From: Eubacterium sp.
GTDB taxonomy: Bacteria; Bacillota; Clostridia; Oscillospirales; Acutalibacteraceae
Reading direction: 5' to 3'
DNA length: 23,934 nt
Assembly: GCA_024696725.1 (NCBI GenBank)
Contig: JAILGO010000088.1
Location: 1-23,934, forward strand
The notes beneath the pieces were generated by a model. That model did not search any database. It was given only the letters and a program-made list of their open reading frames with translations, and had not been told where the DNA came from. The translations under genes and the position numbers were made by a program. Position 1 is the first letter of the stretch. Each line of letters begins with the position of its first letter. Below, in pieces: positions 15,249-23,822 of this stretch.

Positions 15249-16459
15249 TATCCGTTTAAAAGCTCCTCGTAAATTTCGGTATACATTTCTACTCTCTTTC
15301 CGAAGGTGAAGCGCTCCGCGGCGTCTCTTGCCTTTCTGCCCTTTTCGTGTACCTCGTCGGGATTGTTAATACAGTGTAAAAGCGCGAAGCGGAGATGATT
15401 GACGTATCCTTTTTTTGAAGCCGCGGTAAAAAGATAAGCGTATTCGGGAGAGCATATTACCGTTCCGCCGCAGCGGTTCATCGTAATAACGGGGAGCCCG
15501 TTAGCCATCGCCTCAAGAATAACCGAGCCCGTAGCCTCCCTGAAGGTCGGGAATATCAGCGCGTCGGCGTTACGGTACTGCGCGCTCATTTCGGAGAAGG
15601 GAAGCGCGCCGAGAAATTCCGTGTGTCTGCTTACCGTTTCGTTGCTGTTATAGAGCGCCCTGATTTCATTTTCAAGCTCTCCGTAGCCGATAATTTTCAG
15701 CTCGTAGGGAAGCGCGTCGGGAATATCCTTCAAAGCGTCGAATAAAAGGTTGTATCCCTTTGCGCCCGTAAAGCGCGACACGACGAGAAAAGTGAGCTTA
15801 TCTTTATCGTCGCTTCTTTCGACGTTCTCTGAAAGCTCGTCGTTTCTTATCGCCGTTTCGGGAATAACACGCCTCGACTCGTTCGGCTCAAGAAACGCCT
15901 TCGTTTCATAATTTGCGTATAAAAGAGCGTCGACTCTTTTCAGCCTGCCCGAAAGGCGTATGAAAATTCTGTAAGCTCTGTTAATTAAGCTTCTTATGAC
16001 TTCCGTCGGCTTGCTTTTTCCCGTATAGTCCATAAGCGGCTCAGGTATTTCCTGACCGCCTGCTATCGGACCGCATACAAATTTTGTGTTTTTGATTTTA
16101 TAGTATTTTCCTATGCTTCTGAACTCAATGGGTGCTATCTGATGTATTATCTCTATACCGTTTTCTCTGCATATTTTTTCTGCAACCGGTAAAGCCCTTT
16201 TGTGCCATATATTCAGCCTGCCCGAATAAAACGGAGGTCTGAATATTTTTTTATAAATATCCTTTATATCCGCATAGAAGAACTCAATATCGCCGAAACC
16301 GTTTTCTTCGCAGTATCTTGTAATGCTCTCTCTGTGCTCCTCTTTGGTAAGCACAAAAACCCTGTGGCTCTTTGAAGCCTCAAGGGGAATGTTCCAGCCT
16401 ATTTTGTTTTCACTTCCCGTATACGGGTCGCAGGAATATGCGATATAAAGTATGTTCAT
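15248..16459 (-). CDS. Family 4 glycosyltransferase
   Basis: The 403-aa GT-B protein has the AYSCDPYTGSENKIGWN N-terminus, seen in a capsular GT4 subgroup, a CGPIAGGQEIP segment in the acceptor domain, TFLVVSRFTGAKGYNLL opening the donor domain, and FPTFREATGSVILEAMANG as the nucleotide-sugar E-x7-E region. It should add one sugar to the repeat unit. ATG 16459 is preferred over an in-frame start at 16489, because AAGGAA lies just upstream, translation then begins at the conserved first beta strand, and the start falls 1 nt after the LicD stop rather than 29 nt inside it. Confidence 0.92.
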   Translation of the reverse strand: MNILYIAYSCDPYTGSENKIGWNIPLEASKSHRVFVLTKEEHRESITRYCEENGFGDIEFFYADIKDIYKKIFRPPFYSGRLNIWHKRALPVAEKICRENGIEIIHQIAPIEFRSIGKYYKIKNTKFVCGPIAGGQEIPEPLMDYTGKSKPTEVIRSLINRAYRIFIRLSGRLKRVDALLYANYETKAFLEPNESRRVIPETAIRNDELSENVERSDDKDKLTFLVVSRFTGAKGYNLLFDALKDIPDALPYELKIIGYGELENEIRALYNSNETVSRHTEFLGALPFSEMSAQYRNADALIFPTFREATGSVILEAMANGLPVITMNRCGGTVICSPEYAYLFTAASKKGYVNHLRFALLHCINNPDEVHEKGRKARDAAERFTFGKRVEMYTEIYEELLNG

Positions 16460-16460
16460 A

Positions 16461-17285
16461 TTATTCCTTGTCCGTGTACCACGCTTCAAAGGCGTGACCG
16501 CCGCGCTTATCCTCGGGAGGCGGAGTCATATAGTCGCCGTAAGCCTGAGTAAGATACTCGTGCCAGCCGACGGGGTTGTTGATTTCATAGCCCTCGAAGT
16601 CGCCCTTTGACGCTGTTTCAAAATATTTTTTGCTGTATGTATCGTAAAAGTAAATGTCGCCGATATAATCCGACTTTATTTTTAACTGCTTCTTTCCGTA
16701 GCTGTTCAGCTTCTTTGCAAGTCTTTCAACGCCGATAAGCTTCGCCGCAGGCTTCTGAAGAGTTCTTGCAATCTGCTTAAGAATATATCTTACGCTTCCT
16801 TTTTTACTGAGGTTAACCTGGTCGGAAGCAGTCTCAAGCATACTTCTTAAAAACGCAATTCTGATAAACAGAAGCTTGTTCTTAAGCGCGCTGTTGCTTA
16901 AATTATCAAACGGGAAAAGGTCTACGAAAATGCCCGTAGCGTACTTTTTATCGGTTACGTTCTTCTCATAGATAACCGTGTTGACGTTGCACGCCTTTGA
17001 ATAGGGATAGATATAATCCCTGTCGCCGGGCTTCTTTATTTCAATATAACCGTCGATAAGCTTTCCGTCGCTTATCTCGAGCAGCCTTTCGTAATCCGCT
17101 CTCGGGATAAGCAGGTCGACGTCGTCGTCCCATGGAATAAAGCCCTTGTGGCGTACAGAGCCGATTGTCGTTCCCGCGTAGGAAAAATACTGAATTGAGT
17201 TCTCTTCAAAATACTTTATCAGGCTGAGAAGAATATCAAGCTCGAGCTTTTGTATTTCCTTTATGTCGGTAATCTGCCTTTTCAT
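16461..17285 (-). CDS. LicD-family phosphotransferase
   Basis: The 274-aa product has the LicD nucleotidyltransferase-like core: SYAGTTIGSVRHKGF (35-49) followed by IPWDDDVD (50-57), whose acidic residues bind metal, then RADYERL. LicD proteins attach phosphocholine from CDP-choline to glycans; others in the family transfer ribitol phosphate, phosphoethanolamine or sugar phosphates. No choline uptake or CDP-choline genes are in the window, so the transferred group is open. The C-terminal half is basic. The start overlaps the radical SAM stop by one base (TAATG), which suggests the two are made together. Confidence 0.9.
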   Translation of the reverse strand: MKRQITDIKEIQKLELDILLSLIKYFEENSIQYFSYAGTTIGSVRHKGFIPWDDDVDLLIPRADYERLLEISDGKLIDGYIEIKKPGDRDYIYPYSKACNVNTVIYEKNVTDKKYATGIFVDLFPFDNLSNSALKNKLLFIRIAFLRSMLETASDQVNLSKKGSVRYILKQIARTLQKPAAKLIGVERLAKKLNSYGKKQLKIKSDYIGDIYFYDTYSKKYFETASKGDFEGYEINNPVGWHEYLTQAYGDYMTPPPEDKRGGHAFEAWYTDKE

Positions 17286-18460
17286 TACGCATCACCGCCC
17301 TGAGCCCTGATGTCGGCGTCGACTATCGCCTCGCCCGTCGTACCCTCGAGCGCTTCCTTTGAGGTGTCTGAAAGTCCGTCGTTGATAACCGCATTCATAT
17401 CGCAGGTTGAAAGCGCGTCGAGCTCCTCCTTCGTAACTCTTCCGTCGCGTAAATCGCAGCAAATGGGATTTTCATACATCGAGTATTTTTTATCCCTGAA
17501 GAATCTTAGAAATTTGTGTCTGAATACCCACATCGCAGGAGTCATTATATACTTGTGCATAGCGGGGGATACCGAGCCTATCATCCAGCACTGTCTGTCG
17601 CAGGCGCGGACCTTCGCCCTGACTCTGTCAGCCTGCTCGCTGTTCCAGAGCTCGTCCCAGCTCTGCTCGTTGAGGTTGCCCATAACCTCCTTGTCCTTCG
17701 TTCCGTTACACGGCATAACGTCGCCGTACGGGTCGATAAAGAAGGTATCGAAAGCCATATCGCAGGGGAGAAGGCGCTTCTGGCCGTAAATATAGTTAAT
17801 AAGACCGTGGTTAAAGTAAGCCCTGAACCATTTTTTAGGCGAGTTGGATTTTAAAAGCTCATTTATCAGCTTCTCGAATTCTCCCGCTACCATCTCTCTG
17901 TCATGGATAATGTTCTTCGCCTCGACGAAATAGAACGAGTTGTGAAGCGAGGCTGTCGCGAATTCCATATTCATTTCGTCGCTGATTTTATAAAGCGGAA
18001 CGAGGTCCTTCGCGTTCGCGTCCTGAACCGTCATACCGAAGCCGACGTCTTTGTGTCCCGACTCTACGAGCTTTTTTAGAGTCGTATAGCCTCTGTTGAA
18101 GCCGTCGTCAAGACCGCGGATAGCATTATTCGTCTCCTCGAGTCCCTCTATTGAGATACGGATTCCGACGTTCGGGAACTCCTTACACAGCTCTAAAATT
18201 CTGTCGGTAAAAAAGCCGTTGGTGGAGATAACTATTCTGTCGCTCTTCTTGTCGAGCTCGGCTACAATATCCTTTAAATCCGTTCTTATAAACGGCTCGC
18301 CGCCCGTGATATTTGTAAAATACATGGGCGGAAGCTTTTTTATAACGTCAACGGTAAGCTCTTCCTCGGGCTTCGAGGGAGCCTTGTATCTGTTGCACAT
18401 ATTACACCGCGCGTTACAGCGGTAAGTAACAATTACTGTTCCGTTAAGCTTGTCAGCCAT
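17285..18460 (-). CDS. Radical SAM protein with SPASM-like C-terminal cluster
   Basis: The 391-aa product has the radical SAM signature CNARCNMC (Cys15, 19, 22) for the SAM-binding [4Fe-4S] cluster, GGEP (53-56), and STNG (79-82). A C-terminal SPASM- or twitch-type auxiliary site is suggested by Cys233, the IDPYGDVMPC strand (Cys251), Cys287 and Cys291. Members of this broad group act on peptides, sugars or nucleotides; the substrate here is unknown. Its place before LicD in a glycan operon suggests modification of a sugar, a lipid-linked intermediate or the LicD-transferred group. A strong GGAGG 7 nt upstream suggests it is well translated. The tail after residue 340 is acidic and low-complexity. 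Confidence 0.87.
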   Translation of the reverse strand: MADKLNGTVIVTYRCNARCNMCNRYKAPSKPEEELTVDVIKKLPPMYFTNITGGEPFIRTDLKDIVAELDKKSDRIVISTNGFFTDRILELCKEFPNVGIRISIEGLEETNNAIRGLDDGFNRGYTTLKKLVESGHKDVGFGMTVQDANAKDLVPLYKISDEMNMEFATASLHNSFYFVEAKNIIHDREMVAGEFEKLINELLKSNSPKKWFRAYFNHGLINYIYGQKRLLPCDMAFDTFFIDPYGDVMPCNGTKDKEVMGNLNEQSWDELWNSEQADRVRAKVRACDRQCWMIGSVSPAMHKYIMTPAMWVFRHKFLRFFRDKKYSMYENPICCDLRDGRVTKEELDALSTCDMNAVINDGLSDTSKEALEGTTGEAIVDADIRAQGGDA

Positions 18461-18472
18461 TTTCAGCCTCCG

Positions 18473-19588
18473 TTATCCTGATATCAGGTTAATTATATTT
18501 TTGACGTATTCGCCGTAGGTAAAGCCCTTTACTCTTTCGCGGGCTTTTTCGCTGAGTGAAGCGTATTCCGCGGGCGAAAGGGCGGTAATTTCCTTAAGTG
18601 CGCGCTCAATCGCTTCGGGCGTGTTTTCGCCGCACATAAAGCCGAAGTCGATATTTCCGCCGAACGTTCTTAGTAAATCGTCGTTGGGATTAACGACGCA
18701 CGGAATACCGCAGAGCGCCGTGTCAAGCACCGACGAGGCGCCTACCCATTTATCCTCCGTGTTTACGAAGAAAAACGCGTTCCTGAGAAGAGCCTCGTAT
18801 TCAGCCCATTCCCCGGGTATCTCCTTGTGAAGATATCCGTGGTGAGTAACGTATTCGCTTTTGATTCCCGTAGTGTCGGCGTCCATTCCGATTATGTCGA
18901 TAAAGAGCTTATGCCCGGCGCGTTTGTTGTAGCTTTCAACCGCCTTCGTAAGCGATAACGCCGAAGCGAGATATTTTTTCTTACCGATAAAGAGAAGCCT
19001 CTTTTTTTCAAATCTCTCATCAGCGGCCTGCTTAACGTCAAAGTCCGGCTCCTCAAGATTAACGGGCATTCCGAAATAGTAAACGTTTGAATGCTCCTTT
19101 TTCATTTCGTCGTACGCGTTCGGAAAAATCGTAACGACGTAATCCGTGCCGTCTATAACCTTTTTCTGTTCGTCGATTAGCCTCTGCTCTTTTTCCGTCG
19201 GCGTTCTGTTTTCGATATGCTCGATAAGATATTTTATATCCCAGTCGCAGAAAAGAAGAGTTTTTGTTTTTACTCTGTCTGCGATTGAATTGCTGAAATC
19301 GAATGAAAAAAGAAGGTCGGCGTCAGGGTGCTTTTTCGCGGCTCTGAGCATTTTCCTTTTTGCTATCCGTCCGTAAAGCGCGGTGCGCTCAAAGGTTATT
19401 CCCGTTTTGAAAAGGCGAAGGAGCCTGTTAATAAGAACTCTTACCGCCCTTACTCTGTTAAAGGGAAGAATGTTAACGCGGATAACCTCGTTGCCGCATT
19501 TTTCAAGCGCGTTTAAAAGGTAATACGGAACGTTTGACCAGGCTTCGGTCCCGTTAGAATCACCCGTTGAATAAGCGATAATTTTCAT
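18473..19588 (-). CDS. GT4-like glycosyltransferase (GT-B fold)
   Basis: The 371-aa product opens with IIAYSTGDSNGTEAWSNVPYY and has a C-terminal donor-type domain (RLLFIGKKKYLASAL, then FFFVNTEDKWVGASSVLDTALCGIPCVVNPND). It is more divergent than its neighbours, and the E-x7-E pattern is not clear; Asp and Glu residues lie near VLDTA. It probably transfers a sugar at the cytoplasmic face. The ATG at 19588 is chosen over an in-frame start at 19678, because the extra 30 residues are basic, non-conserved-looking and lie within the upstream pyruvyl transferase gene, while 19588 is 1 nt after that gene's stop. The ribosome site is weak. Confidence 0.8.
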   Translation of the reverse strand: MKIIAYSTGDSNGTEAWSNVPYYLLNALEKCGNEVIRVNILPFNRVRAVRVLINRLLRLFKTGITFERTALYGRIAKRKMLRAAKKHPDADLLFSFDFSNSIADRVKTKTLLFCDWDIKYLIEHIENRTPTEKEQRLIDEQKKVIDGTDYVVTIFPNAYDEMKKEHSNVYYFGMPVNLEEPDFDVKQAADERFEKKRLLFIGKKKYLASALSLTKAVESYNKRAGHKLFIDIIGMDADTTGIKSEYVTHHGYLHKEIPGEWAEYEALLRNAFFFVNTEDKWVGASSVLDTALCGIPCVVNPNDDLLRTFGGNIDFGFMCGENTPEAIERALKEITALSPAEYASLSEKARERVKGFTYGEYVKNIINLISG

Positions 19589-19589
19589 A

Positions 19590-20654
19590 TTATATACCAA
19601 AGCGTTTAAAGAATTCGTCGGTAACCTTTCTCTGCTTGTTAATCTTTTCGTAAACCGCCGCGTAGTCGATTTTATCATTCATAACGGCTTCAATCTGCTC
19701 TCTTGTCGGATTATTGAGTAATCTGTTTTCAAGTCCGAGCGTTGAAAGCACCGAATAAAATCTTTCGTTTTCGTTGTTGTCCTGAAGAAAGTGTACGAAC
19801 TGCTTTTTAAAGATTATGCAGAAAAGCAGACCGTGGAAGGTGTTGGTAAACACGCAGTCGGCGTTTTTGTAAAAGCCGAGCCAGTCCTCAACCGACGGAA
19901 ACCGAACGTCCTCGTCCCTGAAAAGATAATAGTTAAGCGGCGCGGTTAAATAATAATCCCTGCCGTTGTCCTTCGCTATGCTTTTAATAGCGTCGAAGGG
20001 TACGCTGTTTCTGTCCTTAAGGTTTAGGAAGTAACAATAGTAGTAATTGCTTTTTCCGTTTTCGCTGTACGGATACTGTTCGAAATCGAGAAGCATCGTC
20101 GGGTCTAAAACGTGAACGGCGTCGAAGCCGATTGAGTTAATAATATCAACTCCCGATTTTTCTCTTACCGATATTCCGTCAAGGCGTTCAAGATACGGCT
20201 TGATTTCAGCCTTCATTTCATCGGAAATTTCTTTTCTGCCGAAGCTCGCCGCGTAAGACAGCTTAAGCTTATCGTCGGGTACGTAGGTAAGATAGCGGAA
20301 GTTGTTTGCGTTCTTCCAAATCTGGTCGCTTCCCGCAATATGACAGTCCGCCTCGGGACAGTGCTTAACCATCGACGCGTATGAAATATAGCCTCTTTCG
20401 GAAAGAGAGAGGTTTTTCCTGATAAAGCCCTGAAGCTTAATAAGACCGCCGACCTTCCGGCGAAACTGCTTAAAGTATCTGATATTCTTAAGCTTCGGAA
20501 GAAGAAACGCGGGATTCGCCCTGTAATCTCTTATGTGAGAAGCGTCGTGACCTCTGTTCTTTAAATACTGCTGAAGCGCGTAGCACTGAAGCGCAGAGCC
20601 GTAGTTAAGATTAAATTTTATGTAGCTGAAGGTTGAATTGATTGATATTTTCAT
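19590..20654 (-). CDS. Polysaccharide pyruvyl transferase family protein, copy 3
   Basis: The 354-aa product has the same motif set as copy 2: NYGSALQCYAL at the N-terminus, IAGSDQIW (106-113), LSYAASFG (132-139), VLDPTMLL (182-189) and NTFHG (271-275). It is expected to add a pyruvyl ketal to a repeat-unit sugar from phosphoenolpyruvate. In this pair the FrhB-like gene comes first and the pyruvyl transferase second, opposite to the other two pairs. It starts 2 nt after the FrhB-like stop (TAACTATG junction). Acceptor sugar and stereochemistry are unknown. Confidence 0.86.
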   Translation of the reverse strand: MKISINSTFSYIKFNLNYGSALQCYALQQYLKNRGHDASHIRDYRANPAFLLPKLKNIRYFKQFRRKVGGLIKLQGFIRKNLSLSERGYISYASMVKHCPEADCHIAGSDQIWKNANNFRYLTYVPDDKLKLSYAASFGRKEISDEMKAEIKPYLERLDGISVREKSGVDIINSIGFDAVHVLDPTMLLDFEQYPYSENGKSNYYYCYFLNLKDRNSVPFDAIKSIAKDNGRDYYLTAPLNYYLFRDEDVRFPSVEDWLGFYKNADCVFTNTFHGLLFCIIFKKQFVHFLQDNNENERFYSVLSTLGLENRLLNNPTREQIEAVMNDKIDYAAVYEKINKQRKVTDEFFKRFGI

Positions 20655-20656
20655 AG

Positions 20657-21904
20657 TTATCTGAAAACAATCCTTCCGAGTAATTTATTGTTGTAGCAAA
20701 GAATTCTCACCCTGTCGGGAAGATAGGATTTAAGCGCGTTTTTAAGTTTGTAAAGGCTCATTTTATTACCGACGGACTCATAATACTGTCTGTCTACCGC
20801 GCCGTAGCCCTCGCTTTCGTAAAGCTTAAGCACCCCGTCGCGCTGAGAGCCCTTAGCCGACGGAGCTCTGAGATTTCCGTTATGTGAAGAGATGCTTTCA
20901 AGCGTAACCTCGCGGAGAATCATTTTACCGCTGAGAAGCTCTGCGTATCTCTTTCCCTTTTCGGTGTTGACGAGAATACAGCTTACTCCGCGTCTGAGCG
21001 ATATTTTCGGCTTGCACCTCGTTACGAATTCGGGATGCTCGCTTTCGATTTCCCAGTAATCGCCGAAGGTGAAATCGCTGACCCTCTCAACGCTTGAAAG
21101 GGAACAGGAGTAACAGCTTTCCCTGAATATATTGCCTCGGAGATAGTGCGCCATATATGACGACTCCTCACGGGGACAGTGCTTCGTATAGCTTTTTCCG
21201 TTCTTTTCGTAGCTGTAACGGAAATTCGTTCCCCAACTAACGCTTTTATCTCTGAAAAGGTATTCCGTAACCTTTATTCCCTCGCGCTTTTCAAGCGTTT
21301 CGAGATAGCTGTTGAAAAGCGGAGCAGCCGTAACGCCGTGACATATTATGTCAGCCGTTACAAGTCCGTCGTAATCCTTACCGAGAAAAGCCTTAAGCCC
21401 GAGTATCTGACACGGAGTACCCGAGAAGAGTACGAGCCTCCCGTCCTTAAGGTCGCTCAGAGCCGAGGCGTAGCATTCGTTAATGATTGACGGTATGTAC
21501 TTTGAATTCAGTATTTTATAAAGCTCTGCTTCGCTGCCTATTCTTATATGCTTTGCGTAATAACCGTTTTCGCCGATTTCACCGAAGCAGCCGTAACAGA
21601 CGCCGCCCTTTTCAAGCACAGCCTCGGCGAGCATCTGAAACGCTCCGCCTGAAGCGGATTTCATAAGCGCCTCTCTGCTTTCAGCCTGAGCCGCGTAACA
21701 AAGCTCCGCCGTGTGACGTTCAACGCCTTCGCGGCGCGCGCATACGTTAACGCATTTTTCACATCCGACGCACTTGCTCTCGTCTATTTCAATTTTTTCA
21801 TAACCCGTGCCGTCGTTTGATAAGTAAACGGCGCCTTCGGGACAGGTATTATAACAAGCCATACATAAGGTACAGCTGTCGTAAGAAGCAAGCCTTTCTC
21901 TCAA
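20657..21904 (-). CDS. FrhB-like iron-sulfur flavoprotein, copy 3
   Basis: The 415-aa product is the longest of the three copies. It has two [4Fe-4S] motifs (Cys11, 14, 17, 21 and Cys45, 48, 51, 55), SASGG (83-87), NSKYI, GTPCQ (162-166), ICHG and a CYSC motif followed by SDFTFGDYWE. The start is a TTG at 21904, supported by a GAGGT Shine-Dalgarno 7 nt upstream; the first in-frame ATG (Met15) falls inside the first cysteine cluster and cannot be the start. The protein should be a cytoplasmic redox enzyme passing electrons between ferredoxin-type clusters and a flavin. Its partner in the operon is the pyruvyl transferase that follows. Confidence 0.88.
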   Translation of the reverse strand: MRERLASYDSCTLCMACYNTCPEGAVYLSNDGTGYEKIEIDESKCVGCEKCVNVCARREGVERHTAELCYAAQAESREALMKSASGGAFQMLAEAVLEKGGVCYGCFGEIGENGYYAKHIRIGSEAELYKILNSKYIPSIINECYASALSDLKDGRLVLFSGTPCQILGLKAFLGKDYDGLVTADIICHGVTAAPLFNSYLETLEKREGIKVTEYLFRDKSVSWGTNFRYSYEKNGKSYTKHCPREESSYMAHYLRGNIFRESCYSCSLSSVERVSDFTFGDYWEIESEHPEFVTRCKPKISLRRGVSCILVNTEKGKRYAELLSGKMILREVTLESISSHNGNLRAPSAKGSQRDGVLKLYESEGYGAVDRQYYESVGNKMSLYKLKNALKSYLPDRVRILCYNNKLLGRIVFR

Positions 21905-21911
21905 AGCGTTT

Positions 21912-21916
21912 ACCTC
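21912..21916 (-). promoter_or_regulatory. Shine-Dalgarno site fixing a TTG start
   Basis: GAGGT on the minus strand lies 7 nt before the TTG at 21904. It decides the start of FrhB-like copy 3, whose first ferredoxin motif begins only 11 residues in and leaves no room for an ATG start. Confidence 0.7.
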
Positions 21917-21918
21917 GC

Positions 21919-22614
21919 TTATTTCCGTGATTTTATAACCTTTGCGGGAGCGCCGGCAGCGATTGAATAATCGGGTACGTCCTTTGTAACGACGGCGCCC
22001 GCCGCGATTACGCAGCCCTTGCCGATTTTAACGCCGTCGAGCACGGTAACTCCCGCGCCGAGCCAGCAGTCCTCGCCGATTTCAATTCCGAGCCTTGTTG
22101 CGCCCTGAAGATAAATCGGAGTCTCGGTATCCTCGAAAATATGGTTTTCGGAAAAGAGCTTAACGTCGGGACCGAAAATAGTGTTATCGCCGATTTTTAC
22201 GCTGCCTCTTACCGAGATAAACGCGTTAGCCGCTATACCCACGTTGTCGCCGATTTCGAGCCCCTCGCCGAGCTCGCGGATAACTCCCGTGCATTCGATA
22301 ATGCTCTTGCGCCCGAGAGAGAAGTTTTCTCCGATTTTTACGCCCTGCCTGCAAAGCGCGTTGATATGGCAGTCGTCCTCGATTGTAAGTCCGCTGCCCG
22401 CGCTGACGCAGTGCTTTGATTTTATTGTAACGCGCTTTCCGATAAAATTGATTTTACCGTGCTTTTTAAAAAGCAAAGCGCGGAAGGTTCCTCTTAAAAG
22501 CATAAAAAATCTTGTAAGGAGAATACCGATTAAATCGCCGGAGCTTATACCCTCGTCGATTACGTATTCTCTTCCTTTGATTTTACTAATCAGCTTTGAA
22601 ACGAGCTTTGTCAT
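21919..22614 (-). CDS. Hexapeptide-repeat acyltransferase (left-handed beta-helix)
   Basis: The 231-aa product consists mainly of hexapeptide repeats ([LIV]-G-x4 type) from about residue 75 onward. The last turns read [20 protein letters not shown] and [18 protein letters not shown], the classic ending of the CysE/NodL/WbbJ family, and His157 in FSENHIF is a likely catalytic base. It should O-acetylate, or otherwise acylate, a sugar of the repeat unit, as a trimer. The N-terminal 70 residues hold a hydrophobic segment ([20 protein letters not shown]) that could bind the membrane. It overlaps the upstream GT4 stop as ATGA, with GGGGAG upstream. Confidence 0.88.
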   Translation of the reverse strand: MTKLVSKLISKIKGREYVIDEGISSGDLIGILLTRFFMLLRGTFRALLFKKHGKINFIGKRVTIKSKHCVSAGSGLTIEDDCHINALCRQGVKIGENFSLGRKSIIECTGVIRELGEGLEIGDNVGIAANAFISVRGSVKIGDNTIFGPDVKLFSENHIFEDTETPIYLQGATRLGIEIGEDCWLGAGVTVLDGVKIGKGCVIAAGAVVTKDVPDYSIAAGAPAKVIKSRK

Positions 22615-23822
22615 ACCGTCAGCTCCCCGTATATTTTTTCGATTTTTTGTGCGTACTCCTTAATCGGCGCAGTCGTTCCGTTTTCAAGACAGTAACGGCT
22701 CATAGCTTCCGAAAGCTCGGAGTCGCGGTATATTTTTTCAATAGCCTCTTTAAGCGAAAGCTTGTCGTCGGCTTTATAAATGACGCCGTTTTTTCCGTCG
22801 TCGATAAGTTCCTTCGTACCGCCTATATCGCAGGTGATAACGGGAGTGCCGAGCTTAATTGACTCGATAACCGACATCGGACAGTTTTCAAACCATTGCG
22901 ACGGATAAACCGAAGCGGCGGCTCCGCTGATAAGCGAGTAAAGCTCAGCACCGCTCTTAAAGCCTGCGAATTCTGCGTTTTTAAGTCCGCGCGCTTTAAG
23001 CTCGTCCTCGAGCGGTCCCGTGCCCGCTACGATAAGCTTCACGTCGGGAAGCTCCTCCATAACGTCAAAAAGAAGCTTAAGTCCCTTTTCAATGCTTACT
23101 CTTCCGAAATATAAAACGTATCTTTCGCCGCTGCTTTTATTGTAATCGGAGGCGTTAACTTCGGGAGAGTAGTTGTGTATAACGCTTATTCTGTCCTTTT
23201 CGACTCCGCCCTTGATTATCTGCTGAGCCATAAAGTTACTCGGACATATATATCTGTCTATAAGATTGTAGGTGTTTTTTCTGTGATAATAAGCGCTTTC
23301 CGCTGCGGCAACGGCGCTCTTTAAAAGCGAGCTCTGAACACAGCGGTTTTTAATACAGCTTAAATAGCCTTTTTCTATACATTCCGTACATACCTGCTCC
23401 CTCTGCTCAATATACATTCTGTGATTCGGACAGGCAATCTGTACGTCGTGGACGGTCTGTACCGTCGGTATGTTACGCTTTTTCGCCTCGATTATAACCG
23501 AGGGAGTAAGCTGGAAGTTGATATTGTTAAAATGAATAACGTCGGGCTTGAATACCTCTATAACCCTGCCGAGCTTTTTTGCCGCTTCCTTTGAGTAAAT
23601 CGTCTTTACGGGAGAAGAAAGCTTTTTCATAAGCGACGCGCCGTGAAAATCAATTTCGCCGACGTATTCGTCAGCGCTGTTTGAAACGCAGCGCCCGGCG
23701 CAGTCCATACCGAAGAACTCGACCTCGTGTCCGTCGGCTTTAAGCTGACGGCCGAGCTCAAGCATATACGTCTCCGCTCCGCCCTTCGGGAACAGAAACT
23801 TGTTAACCATTAAAACTCTCAT
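22611..23822 (-). CDS. Family 4 glycosyltransferase
   Basis: The 403-aa GT-B protein begins with [19 protein letters not shown], has HFNNINF and [15 protein letters not shown] in the acceptor domain, and a cysteine cluster (CTEC, then two more Cys within about 15 residues) that recurs in this GT4 subgroup and may bind a metal. The donor domain opens with [17 protein letters not shown] and has [15 protein letters not shown] as the E-x7-E region. It should add one sugar to the growing repeat unit. Its ATG directly follows the stop of the preceding partial gene with no gap, so translation is coupled. Confidence 0.92.
   Translation of the reverse strand: MRVLMVNKFLFPKGGAETYMLELGRQLKADGHEVEFFGMDCAGRCVSNSADEYVGEIDFHGASLMKKLSSPVKTIYSKEAAKKLGRVIEVFKPDVIHFNNINFQLTPSVIIEAKKRNIPTVQTVHDVQIACPNHRMYIEQREQVCTECIEKGYLSCIKNRCVQSSLLKSAVAAAESAYYHRKNTYNLIDRYICPSNFMAQQIIKGGVEKDRISVIHNYSPEVNASDYNKSSGERYVLYFGRVSIEKGLKLLFDVMEELPDVKLIVAGTGPLEDELKARGLKNAEFAGFKSGAELYSLISGAAASVYPSQWFENCPMSVIESIKLGTPVITCDIGGTKELIDDGKNGVIYKADDKLSLKEAIEKIYRDSELSEAMSRYCLENGTTAPIKEYAQKIEKIYGELTV

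Noticed and set aside
16460..16489. 10-residue N-terminal extension of the GT4 gene at 15248-16459
   Set aside because: ATG 16459 has an AAGGAA just upstream and starts at the first beta strand; the extension would lie within the LicD gene.
19589..19678. 30-residue N-terminal extension of the GT4-like gene at 18473-19588
   Set aside because: It lies inside the preceding pyruvyl transferase gene, is basic and featureless, and the ATG at 19588 sits at the conserved first strand 1 nt after that gene's stop.
6455..21904. Evidence for a methanogen or F420-using actinobacterium from the FrhB-like genes
   Set aside because: The same family is common in surface glycan loci of Clostridia and Bacteroidetes lacking F420; promoters, ribosome sites and gene content point to Bacillota.
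6455..21904. Recent tandem duplication of the PPT/FrhB pairs
   Set aside because: The copies differ in length, motifs and gene order, and no long shared stretches were seen, so the duplications are old or the pairs were acquired separately.
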